A stretch of DNA of 64,000 nt from Rhizoctonia solani (Eukaryota; Basidiomycota; Agaricomycetes; Cantharellales; Ceratobasidiaceae): positions 2,108,001 to 2,172,000 of the forward strand of contig NC_057371.1 in NCBI RefSeq assembly GCF_016906535.1, read 5' to 3'. Shown piece after piece: positions 13,469 through 21,741 of this stretch (its first letter is position 1; every line of letters begins with the position of its first letter). The notes beneath the pieces were generated by a model, which was not told where the DNA came from, did no database searches, and saw nothing but the letters and a program-made list of their open reading frames with translations. The position numbers and the translations under genes were made by a program.

Positions 13469-14029
13469 TGTTGTACACCACTGTAAGGTGGGTACACGCT
13501 GGTGGAGTTGGGCGCTTGAGGCCGTACTACTACAAGCGACACGTATGTAATCTAACTAAGAAGGCTATACTACTTCCGCTTAGGGCGGACTACTACTACT
13601 AACTAATGCAGAGGGGCCTTAGGCCTGGAGGTGTGGTGAGTCAAAGGGGTGGTGAGCGTCTGAGTACTACTGGGGGCCTGCTACTTAGCTGGCTGACTAA
13701 TCCTCCTCAATGGATATGAGACAAGGTAAAATTGACTTGGTGTCTCCAAGCAATTTCCCTGCTGTATATATAGACAAATCTACTAACTACATGTGGTCTG
13801 TGCGTGTGTGAATAGAAGCCTACATGTGAAAAGAGAAGCGTGCTGCGGACTGCGCAGAAGCGTGGATTTCTCCTAAGCGCCCTTGGCACGGCATCTCGGC
13901 GCGGCATCTCGGCATAAATAAGCGCCGAGATCACGTGATTGAAAAACAAAAGATATCGAGTCCGTAAAAAATACTAAAATAACAGAAAAATCGTGCGATT
14001 CTGATGGTATAAGTTAGGAGGTTGTAACA
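13469..14029 (-). repeat. Solo LTR of a related gypsy element (561 bp)
   Basis: Starts TGTTGTACACC and ends GTTGTAACA. Aligns end to end with the 571-bp LTRs of the full element but is clearly diverged, with many substitutions and small gaps. It is flanked by a perfect 5-bp duplication, GATTG (13464-13468 and 14030-14034). So it arose by insertion followed by LTR-LTR recombination, not as part of the neighbouring element. It keeps the TATATATA box. The segment matching the self-priming seed reads GTAAAATTGACTT (13726-13738), two transitions away from the intact element. Confidence 0.92.
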
Positions 14030-14156
14030 GATTGCCATCAGCTTGGTGGGAACGATGATGGACCCGCTGAGTACCTACTGGGTAGACCGGAAACAGGGAC
14101 AATGATCGCAGGAGCACAGTGTGGGTCGCAGTTCCTTGCTATAGTACTACTATACC

Positions 14157-14161
14157 AATGC
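14157..14161. repeat. Target-site duplication AATGC (left)
   Basis: AATGC directly before the left LTR matches AATGC directly after the right LTR (20443-20447). A 5-bp duplication fits a Ty3/gypsy integrase. Confidence 0.95.
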
Positions 14162-14732
14162 TGTCGTACACCACTGTAAGGTGGGTACGCGCTGGTGGAG
14201 GCGGGCGCTTGTGGCCGTACTACTACACTGGCTTATGTAATCTAACTAACTAAGGCTAACTACTAACTACCAAGTTGCTTAAGGCGACAACTAACTATTT
14301 ACTGTTGATGCGGAGGGGCCTGAGGCCTGGAGGTGTGGTAGGTCAGATAAGGGGGTGAGTGCTACTGATACTACTTGGGGCCGGCTACTCAGCTGGCTAG
14401 CTACCTTCTCTAATGTGTAAGAGACAAGGTAAAATCAACTTGGTGTCTCCAAGCAATTTCCCTGCTGTATATATAGACAAAGCACACTATCTACATGGTC
14501 TGTGCTTGTGAGAGAAAGAAGTATCTAAGACAAATGAGAAGCGTGCTGCGGGCTGCGCAGAAGCGTGGACTTCTCCTAAGCGCCCTTGGCACGGCATCTC
14601 GGCGCGGCATCTCGGCATAGTAAGCGCCGAGATCACGTGATCGAAAAACAAAAGATATCCAGTCCGTAAAAAATACTACAAATATCAGAAAAATCGTGCG
14701 AGTCCAATGGTATATGTTAGGAGGTTATGACA
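14162..14732 (-). repeat. Left LTR (3' LTR)
   Basis: 571 bp; TGTCGTACACC at the left and GGTTATGACA at the right, giving TGTC...GACA inverted ends. It contains TATATATA and two near-copies of CGGCATCTCGG. Confidence 0.96.
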
Positions 14733-14750
14733 TTGCCCCCCCTTAAAGGC
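14733..14750 (-). promoter_or_regulatory. Polypurine tract
   Basis: On the element strand, AAGGGGGGGCAA abuts the 3' LTR. This is the expected plus-strand primer site; the pol stop codon (TAA) lies within its start. Confidence 0.8.
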
Positions 14751-17700
14751 TCTTGGCGGAGTCACAAGCCTTTTTCAGTTGTGACTTGTTGAAGCGTTTG
14801 ATCTCCTCTTGACTATGTTCAAGTAGCTCCTCTGGTTCCCATGAGTTGTCCTCAGGTCCATATCCTTTCCATTTGATTAAGTAAAACCATTTTCCCCGTT
14901 GCCTCTTTGAGTCAATGATCTGTTCTACCTTGTATTCCTCTTCTCCCTCTATTGTTTCAGGGGGAGGTTGTTCCAGGAATGGTTGGCTTGGGGATTCGTG
15001 TACTTTAGATAGCAATCCTACGTAGAACACGTCATGAATTTTCAGAGTTTCCAGTAGCTTGAGGCGGTAAGCGTGACTGGAGACTTTTTCGGTGACTTCG
15101 AACGGTCCTAGCCGTTTTGGGTCCAGCTTGTTGGAGTTTGTCCTAAGTTCCACGTTTTTTCCGTCCAGCCAGACTTTTTCTCCCACAGAATATCTTGGTA
15201 CCACTCCTCTTGTGCCTGTCATGCGCTCCTTGGTCATTCTGAGTGCTGATTCCGCCTCTTGCCATTCTTGGGCTAGTGTATTGGCCACTTGATCAGCTTC
15301 TGGGACGTTGGCAGGAACGTTGGATGGATTCATGACGGGATTTCTACCATAAACCAATTCAAAAGGGGTTCTTCCGGTGGCGGAGTGCTTTGCGTTATTG
15401 TAGGCGTATTCCGCTAGCGGTAACCAGGTAGCCCAGTCCAAGTGGTCGGCGGCAACATATGATCTGAGGTAGAATTCTATGAACTGATTCACCCTTTCTG
15501 TTTGGCCGTCCAATTCTGGGTGGTAGGCTGAGGAGAAGGCTGGTTTGACTCCAAGACGCTGGTACAGAGCCCTTAGGAATTTCCCTGTGAACGTTGTTCC
15601 CCGGTCCGAGATGGTTTTGACCGGTAATCCGTGTAGTTTCCAAACATGACTAATGAACAAGTCGGCAAGGCCCTTGGCTGTGACCTTCTTTGTGGTTGGG
15701 ATGAAGTGTCCAAACTTCAAGAAGGAGTCGATGACTACTAGTATTGCATCGTGCCCGTTTGACTTAGGGAAGCCCGTAATGAAATCGTAAGAGATGGTAT
15801 GAAAAGGGAATGGGGGTACTTCTAAAGGTTTGAGGGCAATGGTTGGTGCGTGAGCACGTCGATTGGCTTGGCATACTGGGCAGCATTTGACCCATTCCTT
15901 AGCTGAAGACTTCATACCAGGCCACCAGTAAGACCTGCTGATTAATTCCAGTGTCCTTTGTTGTCCTGGGTGGCCTGCCAGTGGGGAATCGTGGAATTCC
16001 TTAAGCAGTCGTTCTTTCAGGGGCTCTGAGTCTGGGACTACTAGTTTCCCTCGGTACCATAGAAGGTCTTCCTCCCAGTCATAGTCTCGGTAGGCCTTTC
16101 GGATAGAGGGGGGTGCGTTATCAGCGTCTTCTGTCAGAAACTGGATGATGGGTTCTAGGGATGGGTCCTCCCTTAGCTTGTTCCGGACTTCGGTGACAAT
16201 TTCAAGTTCCTCTTCTGATGTGTTGGCAAATACCTTGGCTGGTAGCATAACCTCTGGCTCCTGGGGTGTATCCGTGTAATCTGATCTCCTGGATAAGGCG
16301 TCAGGCTTTCCCAATTGTTTCCCTGGGCGATAATGTATCTCAAAATTGAAATCACTCAGGAATACGCGCCATCTAGCATGTCGTCGGTTGAAGGTTCTTG
16401 CCTGCATCCAATATTCAAGGTTGCGATGATCTGTGAACACCTGTACTGGTTTGTCCGTGGCTTCCAAGAAGATCCTCCATTCCTCCAGGGCTTTAATGAT
16501 TGCCAGTAGTTCCTTGTCGTGGGTATCATAGTTGGCTTCAGCACCAGAGAAGGATTTTGACATATACGCAATCGGATGGAGCCGGTTATCTTCTCCCCTT
16601 TGGCTCAATATAGCTCCCATGGCTACCCCTGATGCGTCTGTCTCTAGGTAGTAGGGTAGTTCTGGATTGGAATGGATAAGAACCGGGGATTTGGTGACAA
16701 GGGCCTTCAACTCCTGGAATGCGTCTTCCTCTGTTTTACCCCATGACCAGGGGGTTTCCTTTTTGGTGAGATTGTGTAGGGGCCGCGCAACCGTGCTGAA
16801 GTTGGGAATGAAACGTCTGAGGTAGTTGACAAACCCTAAAAAGGCCTGGACCTGTTTTACTGTCTTGGGTTGAGGCCATGATGTGACCGCCTCGACCTTC
16901 TTTTGGTCCATGGAAAAGCCGGTGGGGGATATGACAATGCCAAGATAATCAACCGTAGTGACGTGGAAGTGGCACTTGGAGAGCTTGCAGAACAGCTGAT
17001 TCTTCATCAATCGGGAGAGGACTTCCCTTACGTGGTTAGGGTGGTCCTTTGGTTTCTCCGAGAAGATTAATATGTCATCCAAATAGATCACCACTGTGAC
17101 GTCAATGAGGTCTCTGAACAGGTTGTTCATGAAATGTTGGAAGGCGGCTGGGGCATTGGTGAGGCCAAAAGGCATTACCAGATATTCAAACAGCCCATAT
17201 TTAGTTCTGAATGCCGTTTTCCATTCATCCCCTTCTTTGATCCTGATGTTGTTGTAACCCCAGCATAGATCTAGCTTTGTGAACATCTTTGCGTGCCTAA
17301 GTTTGGCCATCAAGTCGTCTTGCCTAGGGAGTGGGTAGACGTTCTTGTGCGTGACGTCATTTAGCTTCCTATAGTCAACTACCAGTCTTAGTGAGCCATC
17401 TGCCTTTTTTACAAACATGACTGGAGCGCCGGCGGACGAGGTACTGGGGCGAATCTTGCCCGTTGCTAGTTCCTTGTCAATGTGTTGCTTCAACGCCTTA
17501 GATTCCGCATCCGTCATGCCGTATATGGGGCCAGGGGTCAATTTGGCGTCTGGGACAAGGTCTATAGAGATGTCATACTCCCTATGTGGAGGGAGGACCT
17601 TGAATTCTTCTTCGCCAAAGACTTTAGCAAACTTGTGGTACTGCGGGGGAAGGTCTGCTAAAGGATCTGAGTCCGCTTCTTCTTCTGAGGCAATTTGAAC

Positions 17701-18174
17701 CTGTTCAGGGAATGTGACTGTTCCCTGTTGCCAATCTATAAGAGGGGATTCTGATGTAAGCCAAGTCATGCCTAAGATAGCCGGAGTGTTGCCAATTGGG
17801 CAAACAAGGAAAGGAATGGAATGTGTATGGCCATTGGCCGAGACCGCGAGATGAACCTGGTGCCATATGCGACCAGTCTGTGAAATTGTACCATCTAACA
17901 TTCTCACAACTTGTGGATTTTCGAGTTGGGTTTTTGGGATTTTGTACTTTTCAACAATGGAGGGGGAAATGAAATTGGATGTTGCTCCGGAATCTATCAG
18001 GGTTTTGATGGGGGCCGTCGGGAAGTTTTGCGCTATTAAATCGATGTATAACAGGGGGCGTTTATTTGAATCAAGGGCAATAGATACAAATTCGGAAACA
18101 ATAGATTCTATAGGCGCGTTTTTTGTAACCAAGGGTTTGACGGTAATCCTTGGTTTCAGTCTTTTCCCGACTCG
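14743..18174 (-). CDS. pol: Pol polyprotein: protease, RT, RNase H, integrase, chromodomain
   Basis: About 1129 codons from the first permissive codon (a TTG at 18132). The frame is open from 18174 and has no good ATG near its start, as expected for a frameshift product. Numbering from 18132: aspartic protease DSGA at 47-50; reverse transcriptase with LDLCWGYNNI near 287 and YLDD at 350-353; RNase H starting at LETDASG near 496; integrase zinc-binding H714, H721, C751 and C754; DD35E catalytic residues D783, D843 and E879; and a C-terminal chromodomain at about 1065-1115 (YKVEQIIDSKR, WFYLIKWKGYG, NSWEP). All key residues are present. The chromodomain suggests targeting to methylated-histone chromatin, which is known for the group but not shown here. 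Confidence 0.96.
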   Translation of the reverse strand, partial: RVGKRLKPRITVKPLVTKNAPIESIVSEFVSIALDSNKRPLLYIDLIAQNFPTAPIKTLIDSGATSNFISPSIVEKYKIPKTQLENPQVVRMLDGTISQTGRIWHQVHLAVSANGHTHSIPFLVCPIGNTPAILGMTWLTSESPLIDWQQGTVTFPEQVQIASEEEADSDPLADLPPQYHKFAKVFGEEEFKVLPPHREYDISIDLVPDAKLTPGPIYGMTDAESKALKQHIDKELATGKIRPSTSSAGAPVMFVKKADGSLRLVVDYRKLNDVTHKNVYPLPRQDDLMAKLRHAKMFTKLDLCWGYNNIRIKEGDEWKTAFRTKYGLFEYLVMPFGLTNAPAAFQHFMNNLFRDLIDVTVVIYLDDILIFSEKPKDHPNHVREVLSRLMKNQLFCKLSKCHFHVTTVDYLGIVISPTGFSMDQKKVEAVTSWPQPKTVKQVQAFLGFVNYLRRFIPNFSTVARPLHNLTKKETPWSWGKTEEDAFQELKALVTKSPVLIHSNPELPYYLETDASGVAMGAILSQRGEDNRLHPIAYMSKSFSGAEANYDTHDKELLAIIKALEEWRIFLEATDKPVQVFTDHRNLEYWMQARTFNRRHARWRVFLSDFNFEIHYRPGKQLGKPDALSRRSDYTDTPQEPEVMLPAKVFANTSEEELEIVTEVRNKLREDPSLEPIIQFLTEDADNAPPSIRKAYRDYDWEEDLLWYRGKLVVPDSEPLKERLLKEFHDSPLAGHPGQQRTLELISRSYWWPGMKSSAKEWVKCCPVCQANRRAHAPTIALKPLEVPPFPFHTISYDFITGFPKSNGHDAILVVIDSFLKFGHFIPTTKKVTAKGLADLFISHVWKLHGLPVKTISDRGTTFTGKFLRALYQRLGVKPAFSSAYHPELDGQTERVNQFIEFYLRSYVAADHLDWATWLPLAEYAYNNAKHSATGRTPFELVYGRNPVMNPSNVPANVPEADQVANTLAQEWQEAESALRMTKERMTGTRGVVPRYSVGEKVWLDGKNVELRTNSNKLDPKRLGPFEVTEKVSSHAYRLKLLETLKIHDVFYVGLLSKVHESPSQPFLEQPPPETIEGEEEYKVEQIIDSKRQRGKWFYLIKWKGYGPEDNSWEPEELLEHSQEEIKRFNKSQLKKACDSAKSL
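18127..18168 (-). promoter_or_regulatory. -1 ribosomal frameshift signal (slippery heptamer plus hairpin)
   Basis: On the element strand, GGGAAAA (18168-18162) is read in the gag frame as G GGA AAA. It is followed by a 6-nt spacer (GACTGA, which includes the gag stop) and a perfect 8-bp stem, AACCAAGG / CCTTGGTT (18155-18148 with 18134-18127), with a 13-nt loop. Slipping back one base leads straight into the open pol frame. Heptamer form, spacer and stem all fit the standard eukaryotic -1 signal. The function is inferred, not tested. Confidence 0.75.
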
Positions 18175-19349
18175 TCATCAGCTACCTTGGCTACCTCTTT
18201 GATGGTAGCTTTCCAGCCATTGGGGCATTGTTTGATGCCGTGTCCCTTTTGACCGCATTTGACGCACAGCCCTGATGCTCGGCGGCAATCCCTTTCCTCC
18301 GGGGTAACGTAATTGGGATCCTCTGATAGGCGGACCCGTTGGGTGGTGGTAGTGGTGGAAGTGGTCGCGGTGACCGGGGACTTGGCAGGGGCCTTCTTGG
18401 GTTGGTTCTCCTCGTTTTCCCGACGAATGTTGTCTATTTTGACGGAGGCAGCAAATATAGCCTCAAGGTCGTCATCCGGGATATTGTCCTTGGTGGACAG
18501 GAGTTCCTTCACCTTCCAGTGAAGACCGCGCACGAACTGGGCAATGTACGCCTCAGTGTTCCAATCAAGTTCTGCCATAAGATTGCGGAACTCGGTAACG
18601 TACTCAGACGTAGTGGTGGTCTGAGTAAGCGCGGCAATCTTCCTGGCGGCTGCCCGTTTGGCGTTGGGGTCGGCGAATGCCTCTTTGAATTTGGCTGTTA
18701 AGGCCGGGATAGTGGTAGGGGGGTTTCCCTCGCCCTTGATGATGGTCCCTATGATAGGGAGAGCCCAGTCGGCAGCCTTATCAGTCATGTGATAAAGGAT
18801 CCACACAACCATTTGTTCTTCTTCATCAAATTGATCTTGATGAAGTGCAACCCACAGCAGCATGCGATCCAGCCACTGGGTTGCCTTTCTTCCCCTGGAG
18901 TCCCCTTTGTATGGGTCGGGGAGCTCCATCTTGGGTCGCTTCACGCTAGACCCTGAGTCAAAGGGGGTAAGGGAGCTGAGGCTCCGCTTAGGCGTGTCGC
19001 CAGGCTCTCTCTTAGGGGCCCGCCTGGGTTCTTCCTCTTCTTCTGAGTCAAAGCCCGTTCCTCTTGATGGGCGGAAGGGGGCCTTGAGTCCAGGCCTAAC
19101 CATTCCTGGAGTGTGCGCTTCTCCCCCTGTATGTGTGGGGGGAGTAATAGGCCCAGTCGATGGGCCAGGCTTGGCTTGGGCTCCGCCCTGATCCTTGTCT
19201 CCAACGAGGTCGTTGGTCTCCTTACATATGGCTTTGAGCTCAGAGAGCTGTTGGCCTTGAGTGTGGATTTGGGCCTGTAGGGACCCGACTTGGCTGGTGA
19301 GGGTTTGGATAGCCTCGAGGAGAGAGGCAAGGGTCGGCTCCGGTTCCAT
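18156..19349 (-). CDS. gag: Gag-like capsid/nucleocapsid protein
   Basis: 397 codons from the first in-frame ATG (19349). The frame is open further upstream and a GTG at 19412 may be a mutated original start (the next residues, AARSQPPSRGP, look like Gag N-termini). There is an N-terminal helical segment with repeated Leu/Gln, a Pro/Ser-rich stretch, then a retrotransposon-gag capsid domain (GRKATQWLDRMLLWVALH, VTEFRNLMAELDWN). Near the C-terminus is one CCHC zinc knuckle, C-x2-C-x4-H-x4-C (CVKCGQKGHGIKQC). The stop lies 4 nt after the slippery heptamer and pol overlaps in the -1 frame. Confidence 0.93.
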   Translation of the reverse strand: MEPEPTLASLLEAIQTLTSQVGSLQAQIHTQGQQLSELKAICKETNDLVGDKDQGGAQAKPGPSTGPITPPTHTGGEAHTPGMVRPGLKAPFRPSRGTGFDSEEEEEPRRAPKREPGDTPKRSLSSLTPFDSGSSVKRPKMELPDPYKGDSRGRKATQWLDRMLLWVALHQDQFDEEEQMVVWILYHMTDKAADWALPIIGTIIKGEGNPPTTIPALTAKFKEAFADPNAKRAAARKIAALTQTTTTSEYVTEFRNLMAELDWNTEAYIAQFVRGLHWKVKELLSTKDNIPDDDLEAIFAASVKIDNIRRENEENQPKKAPAKSPVTATTSTTTTTQRVRLSEDPNYVTPEERDCRRASGLCVKCGQKGHGIKQCPNGWKATIKEVAKVADDESGKD

Positions 19350-19856
19350 TCCAGGCAGGTGTTGCGGAGGGGGTGATGGGCCGCGAGAGGGTGGTTGGGA
19401 GCGGGCTGCCACGGAACGTTGACTGGAACGGCTGGTAGGGCGGGAGTAGGGATGAGGGACGCCAGAGCGTGTGGAGGGAATAATGAATACGGCGTGGGGA
19501 GGATAGGTGCCTGATACAGGACTTATGAGCGGTTTTTACACAGTATGTATACGCTAAACCCTTGCGTCAAATACCTAGCGTTGGACAATCCCTACAACAA
19601 ATCAACAGATCTGGCAATTGTGATATGAGCGGGTTTTTTGCAAGCGGGTACTTCAGCTGACTAAGGTCGCTAACTGCAGAGTTCCGGCAAAACTCGTGGT
19701 ATGCGGACGATAGGACTCGTTAGCCTTATAGCAATTCGGTACTACGTGGGGGTGGGGGACTTTTGATTATTATGTCCCGCAAGGTAGCCCCGATCACGGT
19801 TTTTTCCCTTGTGCTAGTACTAGGAGTCTTCTCATTTGTTGATCAAGCCTACAAGA
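19350..19856 (-). other. Retroelement 5' leader
   Basis: About 500 nt between the primer-binding site and gag. No separate ORF is supported; it may hold packaging signals. Confidence 0.6.
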
Positions 19857-19869
19857 AAGTTGATTTTAC
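19857..19869 (-). promoter_or_regulatory. Self-priming primer-binding site
   Basis: Two bases inside the 5' LTR the element strand reads GTAAAATCAACTT. This is not the usual TGG-starting tRNA complement. It is perfectly complementary, over 13 nt, to AAGTTGATTTTAC on the element strand of the LTR (20151-20139). Tf1-type elements prime reverse transcription by folding the 5' end of their own mRNA onto such a site. Confidence 0.8.
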
Positions 19870-19871
19870 AA

Positions 19872-20442
19872 TGTCGTACACCACTGTAAGGTGGGTACGC
19901 GCTGGTGGAGGCGGGCGCTTGTGGCCGTACTACTACACTGGCTTATGTAATCTAACTAACTAAGGCTAACTACTAACTACCAAGTTGCTTAAGGCGACAA
20001 CTAACTATTTACTGTTGATGCGGAGGGGCCTGAGGCCTGGAGGTGTGGTAGGTCAGATAAGGGGGTGAGTGCTACTGATACTACTTGGGGCCGGCTACTC
20101 AGCTGGCTAGCTACCTTCTCTAATGTGTAAGAGACAAGGTAAAATCAACTTGGTGTCTCCAAGCGATTTCCCTGCTGTATATATAGACAAAGCACACTAT
20201 CTACATGGTCTGTGCTCATGAGAGAAAGAAGTATCTAAGACAAATGAGAAGCGTGCTGCGGGCTGCGCAGAAGCGTGGACTTCTCCTAAGCGCCCTTGGC
20301 ACGGCATCTCGGCGCGGCATCTTGGCATAGTAAGCGCCGAGATCACGTGATCGAAAAACAAAAGATATCCAGTCCGTAAAAAATACTACAAATATCAGAA
20401 AAATCGTGCGAGTCCAATGGTATATGTTAGGAGGTTATGACA
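19872..20442 (-). repeat. Right LTR (5' LTR) with promoter
   Basis: 571 bp. On the element strand TATATATA (20185-20178) lies 27-34 bp upstream of the predicted transcript start at 20151, where the self-priming seed AAGTTGATTTTAC begins. This would divide the LTR into U3 of about 291 bp and R-U5 of about 280 bp. Confidence 0.93.
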
Positions 20443-20447
20443 AATGC
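20443..20447. repeat. Target-site duplication AATGC (right)
   Basis: Matches 14157-14161 exactly. Confidence 0.95.
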
Positions 20448-20476
20448 CATCAATACTCAAGTATTAAAACCCCCAG

Positions 20477-21183
20477 ATTTTGTTTTGAATCATCAGGTGT
20501 ACGGCTACAATCCACACTGTAGCCTGGTATTTCTCATCAGTGAATCATGCGCACCACTTGATCCAATCATAAAGATTTCGTCTCCTAATGGTACCATATG
20601 CTTCGGAAACGCCATTTTACGCACCACCCATCACAAGGGACTGGAATACTGGGATCCAAATGTCAATTCCGTGTAATGGACGGAGTTGCAGCTCTACCCA
20701 ATTTATGGCGAAGCGTTTTCCGGGGTTCATGCGAATAACTTCCCTCTTATGGGCTCTTTTAGGGGAGTTGATTTGGAGGCAGAGGAGTCTTATAAATATG
20801 GGAATCCGCCTACTTGGGAAAGTATCAATAGATGGGTAGAAGACCGCAAATTGCATCACGAACCTAATATTTGTCCTGTAAGGGGCTGTAACCGGGAACT
20901 GAGGAGACCTCACGCATTGAAGGTGCGTATATTTATTATTTTATACGTTTACAATCCCAATGAGAAATACTATAGGACCATTTGCTTTTCAAGTTTGGCA
21001 TTAGAGGTATTTGTGTCGTACGTATGCAACATGAAAATAGGCTCATTTTTTGTACACGTAGAATACAAATGCCACTATCAAGGCTGCAAAAAGTCGTTCG
21101 CGACCAAGACTAACTTCAGTAGACATATGGGGCATTGTCGGGCAGGACATCATGATCGCGAAAGTGCTACTAGTCCTATGTAA
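20477..21183 (+). pseudogene. C2H2 zinc-finger family, copy C (5'-truncated, nonsense mutation)
   Basis: The surviving exons are 20477-20922, 20976-21006 (31 nt) and 21062-21183, with the same intron positions and phases as copy D, its closest relative. Three defects are visible. The gypsy element begins about 30 bp before the acceptor of the first surviving exon, so the upstream exons are missing or stranded to its left. An in-frame TAA at 20674 aligns with a CAA (Gln) in copy D, just before a shared Trp. The second histidine of finger 1 is lysine (HLLFK instead of HLLFH). The frame and splice sites are otherwise intact, so decay is recent. Finger 2 (C-x4-C-x12-H-x3-C) is complete. A downstream restart at 20686 is possible but would lack the N-terminal domain. 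Confidence 0.8.
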
Positions 21184-21741
21184 TAAAATTACGGATTCTG
21201 AGACTCAAACTTTAGTCAACGTTACCCAAAGGTCTGATAGTATCATTACATAGCACCAGTGACCCATCAATTCAACCTCAATCCCATAAATTTATGTTTA
21301 TTTATTTTAATTTAACTGGACGACTTTAGTGGGTGAGAATACATTCTATTCCTCGAGCCTCAGCAAGGGTATACAGGTATTGACGCTCGGCAAACGGAGG
21401 TATCAGTCGTAGCGCTTATCTTACATGACTCACGACTATTGGTCGGAATTTGTCATCTCCGGAGTGCCAATATCGGAGTCAGTGTGTTTGCGGATCGGGG
21501 CTGTTGCTCTTTACGAAGTTATAGTTTTGTCGAAGAGCATATGTGACATGCTCGAGATTGGCAGTAAAACTGAGAGCACAGCCTATGAGAAACAGGCCAC
21601 ATGCACATACGGTATATAGTTGGGCCGTCGTCTCAACGCATCAGTCTTGCGTATCGAGTTATCTCATCCCATCAAAAACCATTCTGCTACCCTATTTTAT
21701 CATTTTATATAGCGGAGACACTTATCGCCAGCATAAGCTTA

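Larger units (their letters stand above)
14162..20442 (-). mobile_element. Full-length Ty3/gypsy chromovirus (Tf1/sushi type), 6281 bp
   Basis: Complete LTR retrotransposon read on the minus strand: right LTR (5'), primer-binding site, leader, gag, -1 frameshift site, pol with chromodomain, polypurine tract, left LTR (3'). The LTRs are both 571 bp and differ at four positions that I could find, all transitions (about 99.3% identical), which implies a recent insertion. A perfect AATGC target duplication flanks it. No stop or frameshift was seen in pol. The only blemish is that the gag frame begins with GTG rather than ATG at the position where homologous Gag N-termini would be expected. It landed about 30 bp upstream of an exon of zinc-finger copy C. 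It may be transcriptionally competent. Confidence 0.96.

Noticed and set aside
20674..20694. Short intron removing the stop in copy C
   Set aside because: The GT-AG interval that would remove it is only 21 nt, below any plausible intron size, and the flanking residues align to copy D without a gap.
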